DNA of 20,633 nucleotides from CAZIPZ01 sp964541075 (GTDB taxonomy: Bacteria; Acidobacteriota; Terriglobia; 20CM-2-55-15): contig CAZIPZ010000053.1 in the NCBI GenBank assembly GCA_964541075.1, forward strand, positions 1-20,633, written 5' to 3'. The notes beneath the pieces were generated by a model, which saw only the letters and a list, made by a program, of their open reading frames with translations, was not told the DNA's origin and searched no databases. The position numbers and the translations under genes are program-made. Shown piece after piece: positions 1 to 6,450 of this stretch (positions are counted from its first letter, which is position 1; each line of letters starts with the position of its first letter).

Positions 1-415
1 CTGGCCAAACGATCTCGTTCGGTTACTTCATAATCGGTGAGAAATGCGGGCTAAGCCCTTCCGTGGGCAAAACAGCGGCCTCGGGACCAAACTAAACTCC
101 ACGCAAGCGGATCAGGAAGTCAGAGGCGCCAACACAATCAGCCGTTGACCCGGACTAATCTGTTTTGCGCGTCTGTCTTAGCGCGGCTTCCGCGATCGCC
201 AGCCTGCACCCTTCACATCCAATCAAGTGTTCGTATTGCTTGAAAGTGAGCTGACGGATTCCATAAAAAAAACGACTCCTTCAGCGGCAAGAATATGCTC
301 AGATTCTTTGTCTTCGGGCACGCACTATCTATTACGACGAGCGCGGCAGGATGGATTTACCCACTTAAATAAAAAAAGGCCGCCACGAGGGCGGCCGATC
401 CCTATGCATTGCAAA
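1..415. other. Gene-poor stretch before the tRNA
   Basis: I see no convincing gene here. The first 33 bases are open in plus frame 1 up to a TAA at 31-33 and could be the last codons of a gene starting outside the window, but ten codons are too few to judge. A small GC hairpin lies at 182-194 (CGCGG/CCGCG) without a T-run. On the minus strand, a ribosome-site-like AAGGAG (276-281) precedes an ATG at 264-262, but the protein-like reading downstream is in a different frame; see the findings. The end of this stretch (366-396) holds the tRNA terminator. Confidence 0.5.
366..396 (-). terminator. Intrinsic terminator of tRNA-Arg
   Basis: On the minus strand a perfect 7-bp GC stem (arms at 390-396 and 378-384) with a 5-nt loop is followed directly by a run of seven T and then ATTTA. 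It lies about 20 nt past the 3' end of the tRNA and reads in the same direction, so it most likely ends the tRNA transcript. Confidence 0.85.
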
Positions 416-489
416 TGCGCCCGAGAAGACTCGAACTTCTGACCTACGGATTCGTAGTCCGTCGCTCTATCCAACTGAGCTACGGGCGC
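416..489 (-). tRNA. tRNA-Arg (anticodon ACG)
   Basis: Read on the minus strand, the sequence folds into a cloverleaf. The 7-bp acceptor stem GCGCCCG/CGGGCGC is at 483-489 and 417-423. The D arm carries AGCTCAGTTGGATAGAGC, the anticodon stem is ACGGA/TCCGT with loop CTACGAA, and the T arm contains GTTCGAGTC. The loop gives anticodon ACG, the arginine tRNA whose first base is normally edited to inosine by TadA to read CGN codons. The discriminator base is A at 416. CCA is not encoded (413-415 reads TTT), so CCA must be added after transcription. It has its own promoter and terminator and appears to be a single-tRNA unit. Confidence 0.96.
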
Positions 490-505
490 GAAAAAAATCA
501 AAACA

Positions 506-534
506 GTATTACACATCCAAAAAACTGATCGCAA
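506..534 (-). promoter_or_regulatory. Probable promoter of tRNA-Arg
   Basis: On the minus strand TTGCGA (534-529) and TAATAC (511-506) are separated by 17 nt. The predicted start, near 499, is about 10 nt before the mature tRNA 5' end, the expected arrangement for a short leader removed by RNase P. The -10 box matches consensus only partly. Confidence 0.45.
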
Positions 535-546
535 TCGCTCGGGCGT

Positions 547-1122
547 TTATAGGATTCGCAGCAGGCGTTTTGCTTCGGTGAGCAGTCGTTCGAGGTCGAT
601 GGGTTTCGCCATGAAGGCGTCGGCGCCGGCCTGCAGGATGCGCTGTTCGGCGTCGGACCGGCCGGAAATAGCCACGATTGCGGTCTTATTGTTGGTGTCG
701 GCCTTGATGCGGCGGCACACTTCGACTCCATCGACACCCGGTATCATGATGTCCAAAATGAGCAGGTCCGGCTTGTTCCGGCCGACTTCAATCAAAGCCG
801 TAATGCCGTCGGAAGCGGAATGGACTTCATAGCCTCCCTGACGCTCGAAAAACGTTTTCAAGATCTGTACGATCTCGTCTTCGTCGTCAACAATAAGGAT
901 GTTGAACTTCCCATCGACCAGAGAAGCCGGCGTAGGGATTTGGTGTTTACGCAGGAATGCGAGCAGATCCTCCCGTCGTATTCGCCGGTGTCCGCCGGGA
1001 GTACGATAGGAGAGCAGAAGGCTCTGTTCGATCCAGTTGATCACCGACCGCGGATTCACGTGCAACAGCCGGCTCACTTCGTGTGTTGTGAATATTGTCT
1101 TTGTCTTGTCGGAATCGATCAT
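547..1122 (-). CDS. HTH (excisionase/MerR-like)-receiver response regulator
   Basis: 191-residue two-domain regulator. Residues about 10-60 are a winged helix of the excisionase/MerR type: an N-terminal 'TTHEVSRLLHVNPRSVINWI' helix-turn-helix and the wing motif YRTPGGHRRI (39-48). Residues about 73-191 form a CheY-like receiver with the acidic pair D79/D80, phospho-acceptor D124 (LLILDIMIPG), S153 at the switch position and K173 (AKP). All phosphorylation residues are present, so it should accept phosphate from a histidine kinase, but none is encoded nearby. The DNA-binding domain precedes the receiver, the reverse of OmpR or NarL proteins. A TAGAAT -10-like box on the minus strand (1147-1142) lies about 20 nt upstream of the ATG; no clear ribosome site is visible. 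Targets are unknown. Confidence 0.88.
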   Translation of the reverse strand: MIDSDKTKTIFTTHEVSRLLHVNPRSVINWIEQSLLLSYRTPGGHRRIRREDLLAFLRKHQIPTPASLVDGKFNILIVDDEDEIVQILKTFFERQGGYEVHSASDGITALIEVGRNKPDLLILDIMIPGVDGVEVCRRIKADTNNKTAIVAISGRSDAEQRILQAGADAFMAKPIDLERLLTEAKRLLRIL

Positions 1123-1238
1123 CGCTTGTCAAAAAATAGCCATTCTAACTTAATATCAGAAGGCGCCTGCAATATCCTTATTGATGGCCTTGATGCGGAG
1201 GTGCACGTGAGTGTTCACTAAATCTGGCAGTGACTGCA

Positions 1239-1712
1239 ATGGAAATTAATCTGCGCCCCTGGCGCAGACCGGACCTGGATGAAATCCAACGCGCATGGTT
1301 GGCGTTTTGCCGCAGCGCCGCCCGGTCCGACATGCAGTTGCGACGGAACGCAGAGCGGGAGATGTCGGAGTGGCTGGCGTCCCGCTTCAGGAACGGATCG
1401 TCACTAGGACTAATCGCTGAGAGAGATGCCGCAATGGTCGGGTTTCTGCTCGGCCGCATCGATGACTGGGAATCGATTCCGCCAATCGTGGAGCCGCGGC
1501 GGATCGGCATCATTGATGCTCTCTACGTCAAGGAGGATTGTCGCAGGCAGGGCATCGCCGCCGGATTGATCCGCCGCGCATTGGTAATCATGAAGGAACA
1601 GGGGGCGGTCGCCGCCGAGACCATTTATGATGCTTGGAGCGAGGCCGCGACAGAGACGTGGCGAGGCGCCGGCTTTGCTCCCTGGATGGTTCAGAGCTGC
1701 CGGATCCTGTAG
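1239..1712 (+). CDS. GNAT-family N-acetyltransferase
   Basis: About 157 residues, the usual size of a single GNAT domain. The acetyl-CoA pyrophosphate-binding motif is seen at residues 102-110 (RRQGIAAGL), after the strand IDALYVKED, and the C-terminal motif-B region contains 'TWRGAGF'. Such enzymes move an acetyl group from acetyl-CoA to an amine of a protein or small molecule; the substrate cannot be told from sequence. ATG 1239 is preferred because the protein then starts MEINLRPWRRPD, a typical GNAT N-terminus. An in-frame GTG at 1230 is the alternative. Neither has a good ribosome site. A short hairpin follows the stop and partly separates it from etfB. Confidence 0.82.
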   Translation: MEINLRPWRRPDLDEIQRAWLAFCRSAARSDMQLRRNAEREMSEWLASRFRNGSSLGLIAERDAAMVGFLLGRIDDWESIPPIVEPRRIGIIDALYVKEDCRRQGIAAGLIRRALVIMKEQGAVAAETIYDAWSEAATETWRGAGFAPWMVQSCRIL

Positions 1713-1713
1713 A

Positions 1714-1735
1714 GCCGGGAAACCGGCCTTTCTTA
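1714..1735 (+). terminator. Small hairpin terminator or attenuator after the GNAT gene
   Basis: GCCGG (1714-1718) pairs with CCGGC (1723-1727) around a stable GAAA tetraloop, followed by CTTTCTTATT. The stem is short and the T-run is interrupted, so termination is probably partial. It lies between the GNAT stop and the ribosome site of etfB. Confidence 0.45.
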
Positions 1736-1761
1736 TTAATCATTCATTCTTGGAGTTCTAC

Positions 1762-2559
1762 GTGAAGATCATCAGCTGCATTAAACCGGTGCCGGACCCT
1801 GCTTCCCGCCTGACCATCAATGAAACCAAGACGTGGATCCGGGATAACGATTTGACCTACGTAGCGAGCGAAGCCGATAACTACGCTCTCGAGGAAGCGC
1901 TCCGTCTGAAGGAAAAACATGGCGGCGAGGTGGTTGTCATTTCACTGGGCGGGGAAGAAGCCGCCAGAGTGCTGCGCTCGGGGCTCGCTATGGGCGCCGA
2001 CCGCGCAATCCATTTGTCGGACGAAAAATTCAAGGGTTCCGATGAATTCGTCATTGCAGAGACTCTGGCAAAAGCCATCGAGAAGGACGGCGGCGCAGAC
2101 CTCTTTCTTGCGGGCGTGCAGTCCGATGATCTCGGCTCCGGCATGACCGGCACGATGACGTCCGCATTCCTGAATTGGGCGCACGCAACGGTCGCGATCG
2201 GCGTCGAGGCCAATCCCGATGCGAAGAGCGTCTCCGTGAAGCGTGAACTCGAAGGCGGTATTAACGAATCCGTTGAACTTGCGATGCCGGCCGTTCTGAC
2301 AATCCAGTTCGGCATTAATCAGCCGCGATACGCCTCGCTGAAGGGGATCATGGCGGCCAAGAAAAAAGAATTCAAGGTCTGGGCGGCTGCGGATCTGGGT
2401 CTTCCCGAAAATCAGGTGGGCCGGGCAGGGGCGATGTATGACGTCAAAGAGATCTATGTCCCGGAGCGGAAAAGCCACGTTGAAATTCTAAGCGGCGCGC
2501 CGGAAGAGACAGCGGCGAAACTTGTCGAGAAACTGCGTAAAGAAGCGAAGGTGCTCTAA
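1762..2559 (+). CDS. etfB: Electron transfer flavoprotein, beta subunit
   Basis: 265 residues, close to the usual ~255. EtfB and EtfA form a heterodimer that carries electrons from acyl-CoA and related dehydrogenases to ETF:quinone oxidoreductase; the beta subunit binds AMP. Family hallmarks are the start VKIISCIKPVPDPAS, ALEEALRLKEKHGGEV (42-57), SLGGEEA, the nucleotide-site segment GVQSDDLGSGMTG (118-130), and the C-terminal signature PAVLTIQFGINQPRYASLKG (176-195). The start is set at GTG 1762, where the family's conserved N-terminus begins, with TTGGAG at 1750-1755. The frame is open further upstream into the GNAT gene, but that part is not EtfB-like. Its stop abuts the etfA ATG with no gap. 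No acyl-CoA dehydrogenase or ETF-QO gene is in view. Confidence 0.96.
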   Translation: MKIISCIKPVPDPASRLTINETKTWIRDNDLTYVASEADNYALEEALRLKEKHGGEVVVISLGGEEAARVLRSGLAMGADRAIHLSDEKFKGSDEFVIAETLAKAIEKDGGADLFLAGVQSDDLGSGMTGTMTSAFLNWAHATVAIGVEANPDAKSVSVKRELEGGINESVELAMPAVLTIQFGINQPRYASLKGIMAAKKKEFKVWAAADLGLPENQVGRAGAMYDVKEIYVPERKSHVEILSGAPEETAAKLVEKLRKEAKVL

Positions 2560-3537
2560 ATGATATTGGTCGTTGCCGAACACAAAGACAATAAGCTCAA
2601 GCCCATTACCTCCGAACTACTCGTCTTCGCGCAGCGCGCTGCCAGGGATTTTGAACATCCGATCGCCGCTGTTGTCATTGGGTCGAACGTCAGCGGCGTC
2701 GCTGACGAACTGAAGTCCAGAAAGATTGATCGCGTCATGGTGGTCGACCATGCGGATCTCGCCGAATACAACCCGGAAACGCATGCCCAGGTATTGAGGT
2801 CGATTCTCGAGAAGGAAAAGGTGTTTCTGGTTGTCATTGCTCATTCGACGCAGGGTATGGATTTCGCGCCACGCATCGCCGTTTCCATGCGAAAGCCGCT
2901 CATCGCCGGCTGCGTGGAATATCAGAAAAGGGACGGAAAACTCATCCTGACCCGGCAGATTTTCAACGCGAAGATGAATATGAATGTCGCCTTGCGCGGC
3001 GATGCGCCATACTTCGCGACCATTTCGCCTGGCGCGTTTCCAGGTGATGAAGTTGAAACGGGCGGGAATGCGGAAGTCGCGGCGGTCGAACATCAGAGTG
3101 GAAGCGCGCCGAAGCGCAAGCTTATCGAGCGGACGGAAGCGCAAAAGGGAAAAGCAGATCTGAGCGCTGCCCCGATCATTGTCGCGGGCGGCCGGGGACT
3201 GAAGCAGAAAGAAAATTTCAACCTGATCTTTGAGCTTGCAGAGGCCGTCGGCGGCGCCGTGGGCGCGTCACGCCCCGTAGTGGATTCGGAGTGGCTGCCA
3301 CGCGAGTATCAAATTGGAAGCTCAGGCCAAACCGTGTCGCCGCGCTTGTATTTTGCGGTCGGAATATCCGGCGCGATTCAGCATCTGGTGGGGATGCAGA
3401 CAGCCCGGTGCATTGTGGCCATTAATAAAGACGCCGAGGCTCCTATCTTTAAGGTGGCTCACTATGGAATTGTGGATGACCTTTTCAAGGTCTTACCCGC
3501 CCTCACTAAGATTTTTAAGGACTTGAAGCACCTGTAG
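2560..3537 (+). CDS. etfA: Electron transfer flavoprotein, alpha subunit
   Basis: 325 residues, normal length. The N-terminal domain starts MILVVAEHKDNKLKPIT, and the C-terminal half is the FAD-binding domain: GRGLKQKENF (211-220), GASRPVVDSEW (235-245), QIGSSGQTVSP (251-261), YFAVGISGAIQH (264-275) and AINKD (287-291). The residues that normally contact FAD (the R in GASRP, the SGQT loop, the SGAIQH loop) are all present, so the protein should bind FAD. It begins immediately after the etfB stop (TAA-ATG), which suggests coupled translation and equal amounts of the two subunits. There is no T-run terminator after it; the next promoter overlaps the end region. Confidence 0.97.
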   Translation: MILVVAEHKDNKLKPITSELLVFAQRAARDFEHPIAAVVIGSNVSGVADELKSRKIDRVMVVDHADLAEYNPETHAQVLRSILEKEKVFLVVIAHSTQGMDFAPRIAVSMRKPLIAGCVEYQKRDGKLILTRQIFNAKMNMNVALRGDAPYFATISPGAFPGDEVETGGNAEVAAVEHQSGSAPKRKLIERTEAQKGKADLSAAPIIVAGGRGLKQKENFNLIFELAEAVGGAVGASRPVVDSEWLPREYQIGSSGQTVSPRLYFAVGISGAIQHLVGMQTARCIVAINKDAEAPIFKVAHYGIVDDLFKVLPALTKIFKDLKHL

Positions 3538-3539
3538 CA

Positions 3540-3569
3540 TTGACGGACGCCGTTCTTTGAATGTAGTAT
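3540..3569 (+). promoter_or_regulatory. Sigma-70-type promoter of the cytochrome c gene
   Basis: TTGACG (3540-3545) and TAGTAT (3564-3569) are spaced by 18 nt, with TG just before the -10 box. The predicted start near 3576 leaves a ~40-nt leader with a small CGGG/CCCG hairpin and the strong ribosome site AAGGAGG at 3606-3612. Confidence 0.6.
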
Positions 3570-3616
3570 CGGGCCGGGTTGGTACCCGTGCAGTACGTGT
3601 CACTTAAGGAGGATCA

Positions 3617-4021
3617 ATGCGCAAAGTTTCAATACTGATCGGCATTTGCTTGCTGGCTGCGGTCGGTTTGATCGCCAAAACGGCAGATCTGGACCCGGTC
3701 ATGAAGCAAGTCGGCCCGAGCAACGCTGCTCTGCAGAGAGCGGTAGGCGCCGGGAGTGCCGCCGACGTCGCAACTGAAGCCGCCAAACTCGAAGGTCTTT
3801 TCAAGCAGACTGAAGAGTTCATGAAGGCGAACAAGGTTGCCGATGGTGCGGGATGGGCCAAAGACGCTTCAGTCGCGGCGGGGGATGCAGCGAAAGCAGC
3901 CAAAGCGGGTAATATGGAAGCCGCAACGGCCGCAGCGAACAAGGTTAAAGGCACCTGCAAGGGCTGCCACGATGTTCATCGCGAGCAACTGCCTGATAAA
4001 AGCTTCAAGTTTAAGCCCTAG
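3617..4021 (+). CDS. Exported monohaem cytochrome c (c'/c556-like four-helix type)
   Basis: 134 residues. Residues 1-20 are a signal peptide (MRK followed by a hydrophobic stretch). The mature part is Ala/Lys-rich and helical, with a single haem c site CKGCH at 114-118 near the C-terminus. This is the layout of the cytochrome c'/c556 family, where the haem motif sits on the last helix. M29 (DPVMKQV) is in the position where c556 proteins place a methionine ligand, so a six-coordinate haem is possible. It should act in the periplasm as an electron carrier. It follows etfBA but has its own promoter and a strong ribosome site (AAGGAGG, 4-nt spacer), so a direct link to ETF is not shown. A hairpin follows the stop. 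Confidence 0.88.
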   Translation: MRKVSILIGICLLAAVGLIAKTADLDPVMKQVGPSNAALQRAVGAGSAADVATEAAKLEGLFKQTEEFMKANKVADGAGWAKDASVAAGDAAKAAKAGNMEAATAAANKVKGTCKGCHDVHREQLPDKSFKFKP

Positions 4022-4033
4022 TTCGCTTCCTAC

Positions 4034-4062
4034 AAGGACCGGTCCGTGCTTTCCCGGTCCTT
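4034..4062 (+). terminator. Probable terminator of the cytochrome gene
   Basis: A perfect 9-bp stem, AAGGACCGG (4034-4042) with CCGGTCCTT (4054-4062), has an 11-nt loop and starts 13 nt after the stop codon. Only a mixed C/T tract follows, so it may be a weak terminator or a 3'-end protecting hairpin. Confidence 0.55.
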
Positions 4063-4083
4063 CACTTCTCCCCATCTGTTTAA

Positions 4084-4099
4084 AAAATTTCGAAATTTT
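4084..4099. repeat. 16-bp perfect AT-rich palindrome
   Basis: AAAATTTCGAAATTTT is its own reverse complement. It ends 28 bp upstream of the TATAAT box at 4128, that is about 41-56 bp upstream of the predicted start, the usual place for an activator site or an UP element. No protein partner can be named. Confidence 0.5.
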
Positions 4100-4127
4100 A
4101 CGCTACTTTTTTGCGGGTCCGCGTGTC

Positions 4128-4133
4128 TATAAT
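4128..4133 (+). promoter_or_regulatory. Consensus -10 box (TATAAT)
   Basis: A perfect TATAAT. The -35 region is poor: ACTTTT at 4105-4110 gives a 17-nt spacer but matches weakly, and TTGCGG at 4111-4116 is too close. The AT palindrome upstream may compensate. Predicted transcription start is near 4140. Confidence 0.5.
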
Positions 4134-4139
4134 TGTGTT

Positions 4140-4196
4140 GTAGATTTCCTCCACCATCCCACCTTCCCCCGCGGCAGGAGCCGCGGGGATTTTTTT
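4140..4196 (+). ncRNA. Candidate ~57-nt small RNA or attenuated leader
   Basis: Between the predicted start near 4140 and the T-run ending at 4196 lies a short unit with no reading frame of useful length. Its 5' half is an unstructured pyrimidine tract containing CCTCC (4149-4153) and several CCC/CCTTCC blocks, able to pair with purine-rich ribosome sites. Its 3' half is a GC-rich terminator hairpin whose loop is CAGGAG. This matches small RNAs that act on Shine-Dalgarno sequences. It could equally be the leader of the TPR gene downstream, whose ATG is 35 nt past the T-run. The boundaries are predicted, not observed. Confidence 0.4.
4167..4196 (+). terminator. Strong intrinsic terminator
   Basis: CCCCGCGG (4167-4174) pairs perfectly with CCGCGGGG (4181-4188) around a 6-nt loop, followed by ATTTTTTT. 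It lies upstream of, not after, the TPR gene, so it ends a short transcript or attenuates the gene that follows. Confidence 0.85.
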
Positions 4197-4230
4197 GTCC
4201 GCCCAGGGTTGGTGTATACGTATTGGAGTT

Positions 4231-5223
4231 ATGCTCGCATTTCTAACCAGCCTCCTGCTCTTAAGCGGAGCGCTCTACGAGAATCCCACGGCTGACCGGC
4301 TTATCCGGCAGTCCATGGATGCCGCGTACGATCTCGATCTGCCGGGCGCCCGAACCGCAGCACAGGCTCTGCAAAATCAGTTTCCCGATCATCCCGCCGG
4401 CTTTACTTTGATGGCTGAGACCTACTGGTGGGAGGCTCAGACGGACCCTGGAAATCCACGCATTGAAAATGCGTACTACAAGGCGCAGGAGTTGGCTGTC
4501 GAGAAAGCCGAGGAAGCGCTGGAGCACGGGAAATACTCGAAAGTGGAGGTCACCGCTTATCTGGCCTCCACCCATGGAAGTTACGCACGGTTTCAAGTCA
4601 CCCAAAAGGAAGCGTTCTTCAGCGCAATGCGTGCCGGCTTGCGCGCTCATCGCTACGCGCAGCAGGTCTACGAACTGGACAAGAACTACTACGACATTTA
4701 TGTGGGCCTTGGCGCCTTCAATTTCTTCACCGGTTCTTTGCCGGCCGTCATCAAGCCGTTCGCCTTTCTTATTGGCGTTCGAGGCGACAAAGAACTGGGC
4801 GTGCAGCAGTTCCATGTCGCCATGGAGAAATCCAGGTACGCCAGGACGGAAGCGGAGATCGTGTATTACACGGCGATGCTCGAAGACCAAAGATATGCTG
4901 AGGCATTTCGCGTCCTCGACAAGCTTCGCGCAGAACACCCGAACAACTTTGTGTATTACGTATGGGCGACCGATTGGTTCCGCAGGCAGCGAAAGAACCT
5001 TGAAGGCGTTGAATTTTATGAGCGCGTCTACAACGAACAGATCAAGAGAGGATCTCCTTTGATGGCGAAGTACGCATTGCTTGAAAAAGCCCAGTTGGAA
5101 CTGGCGCACAATCGTCCAGCAGAGGCGCAGCGCACGGTTGAGAGGATCAGGGTGATTCCGACAACGGACCTGTTGGCGGCCAAGAAAGCAGCCGACCTGG
5201 AAAAAAGGCTTTTGCGGCGTTAG
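4231..5223 (+). CDS. TPR-like repeat protein with N-terminal signal/anchor
   Basis: About 330 residues from ATG 4231. The N-terminus (MLAFLTSLLLLSGAL) is hydrophobic, a signal peptide or membrane anchor. The rest is all-helical, with TPR-like signatures: DLPGARTAAQALQNQFPDHPAG, YYDIYVGLGAFNFFTGSLP, and RYAEAFRVLDKLRAEHPNNF followed by NLEGVEFYERV. TPR proteins serve as protein-binding scaffolds; no catalytic domain is seen and the partner is unknown. The start is uncertain: GGAG (4225-4228) is only 2 nt from the ATG. An in-frame TTG at 4195 would add a short segment with an arginine before the hydrophobic stretch, but it overlaps the terminator T-run. The gene is convergent with kbl, with a 12-bp gap. 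Confidence 0.75.
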   Translation: MLAFLTSLLLLSGALYENPTADRLIRQSMDAAYDLDLPGARTAAQALQNQFPDHPAGFTLMAETYWWEAQTDPGNPRIENAYYKAQELAVEKAEEALEHGKYSKVEVTAYLASTHGSYARFQVTQKEAFFSAMRAGLRAHRYAQQVYELDKNYYDIYVGLGAFNFFTGSLPAVIKPFAFLIGVRGDKELGVQQFHVAMEKSRYARTEAEIVYYTAMLEDQRYAEAFRVLDKLRAEHPNNFVYYVWATDWFRRQRKNLEGVEFYERVYNEQIKRGSPLMAKYALLEKAQLELAHNRPAEAQRTVERIRVIPTTDLLAAKKAADLEKRLLRR

Positions 5224-5235
5224 CGCTCGGCGTCC

Positions 5236-6450
5236 TCAGATAACGCTGAGTTTCTTTCCCACAGCTTCAAACGCGCGCAGTGCGCGATCCATCGTTTCCT
5301 CATCGAGCGCCGCCGAAATTTGAGCGCGCAAGCGCGCTTCTCCTTTCGGAACCACCGGATGCCACAGGCCTTTGATGTAGACCCCGGCTTCGAGCAACCC
5401 ATTGCTCATTTCCATCGCAGTTGAAGCTTCGCCTAACATGATTGGAACAATCGGATGGGACCCTGGAAGAATCTTGAAGCCGAGCTGTTGAATACGATGC
5501 CGGAAATAAGAAGTGTTGCTGCGAAGCTTGTCGATAAGCTCGGTGCTTTCTTCCAGCAGAGTAAATGCCTCGATGGCGGCGGTCACAGTGGCCGGCGGGA
5601 GCGAGTTGGAAAACGTATAGGGCCGCGACTTCTGTCGCAAAAATGTAATCAAATCCTTATTGGATGCGATGTAGCCGCCGGCGGCGCCGCCCATAGCCTT
5701 GCCGAGCGTTCCGCTGAGTGCATCGACCCTTCCATGAACGCCAAGCTGCTCCGGCGTGCCGCGGCCTGTTTTGCCGACGGCGCCGACCCCGTGGGAATCA
5801 TCCACGAACAACAGATACCCTCTTCCCCTGGCGATTGCGATCAGTTCAGGCACGGGAGCAAAGTCGCCTTCCATTGAAAAAACGCCATCGGTCGCGATTA
5901 TGCCGAAGCGAGCGCTGTCTGCACGCTCGGCGTCGATCAGCTTCCGAAGGTCGTTCACGTCGGAGTGTTCGTACACTTTGCGCCGGACGGTTTCAGTCCT
6001 GCACAATCGCGTACCATCGATGATGCTGGCGTGGTTGAGGCGGTCGCTGTAAATCACGTCATGATAGTTTTCCGAATCGAACTTTTCATTGGTGATTGAG
6101 GCGAAGAATCCTTCATTTGCGGCGAAGCACGATGAAAAAAGAATGGAATCTTCGGCGCCAAGGAATGCAGCGATCTTTTCTTCGAGCTGGCGATGGATCG
6201 TCAGCGTTCCACACAAGAAGCGAACGGACGAGACGCCGTGGCCAAAATGACGGATGCCGCGAATCGCGGCGTCTTTGATGCGCGGATGTGAAGCCAGTCC
6301 GAGATAGTTGTTGGAGGCGAGCATAATGACATCTCGACCTTCAACTCGGACAACAGCCCCCTGTTCCGATTCGATGGGCGTTTCGCGCTTGAATGTCTTC
6401 GTCTCGTAGAGACGCTGCAGCTCGCGGCGGATGGATTCAGCGAGTTTCAT
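5236..6450 (-). CDS. kbl: Glycine C-acetyltransferase (2-amino-3-ketobutyrate CoA ligase)
   Basis: 404 residues, the standard length for this alpha-oxoamine synthase family. The PLP-dependent enzyme splits 2-amino-3-ketobutyrate with CoA into glycine and acetyl-CoA, the second step of threonine breakdown. Visible hallmarks are SNNYLGLASHP (46-56), the acceptor strand with DGVFSMEGD (188-196), the PLP-binding FVDDSHGVG (215-223), and the Schiff-base lysine K251 in SGTLGKAMGG. SRPYTFSNSLPP and the C-terminal VPKGEARLR are also family-typical. Its ATG overlaps the tdh stop by 4 bp (ATGA), so the two are translationally coupled. Related enzymes (BioF, ALA synthase, serine palmitoyltransferase) share the fold; the tdh neighbour makes KBL by far the best call. 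Confidence 0.96.
   Translation of the reverse strand: MKLAESIRRELQRLYETKTFKRETPIESEQGAVVRVEGRDVIMLASNNYLGLASHPRIKDAAIRGIRHFGHGVSSVRFLCGTLTIHRQLEEKIAAFLGAEDSILFSSCFAANEGFFASITNEKFDSENYHDVIYSDRLNHASIIDGTRLCRTETVRRKVYEHSDVNDLRKLIDAERADSARFGIIATDGVFSMEGDFAPVPELIAIARGRGYLLFVDDSHGVGAVGKTGRGTPEQLGVHGRVDALSGTLGKAMGGAAGGYIASNKDLITFLRQKSRPYTFSNSLPPATVTAAIEAFTLLEESTELIDKLRSNTSYFRHRIQQLGFKILPGSHPIVPIMLGEASTAMEMSNGLLEAGVYIKGLWHPVVPKGEARLRAQISAALDEETMDRALRAFEAVGKKLSVI

Noticed and set aside
1..250. Possible structured RNA (tmRNA, RNase P or 6S) before the tRNA
   Set aside because: Short hairpins exist, but I found none of the conserved cores of those RNAs.
1627..1761. Upstream extension of the EtfB frame (45 more residues)
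   Set aside because: It lies inside the end of the GNAT gene and the hairpin after it, and bears no resemblance to EtfB, whose conserved start matches GTG 1762 with its own ribosome site.
4261..5109. Long minus-strand frame opposite the TPR gene
   Set aside because: The plus strand has helical TPR-like periodicity and a signal segment; the minus reading has no recognisable domain.
5224..5250. CTCAG/CTGAG hairpin at the TPR-kbl junction as a terminator
   Set aside because: Short stem overlapping the kbl stop codon, with no T-run.
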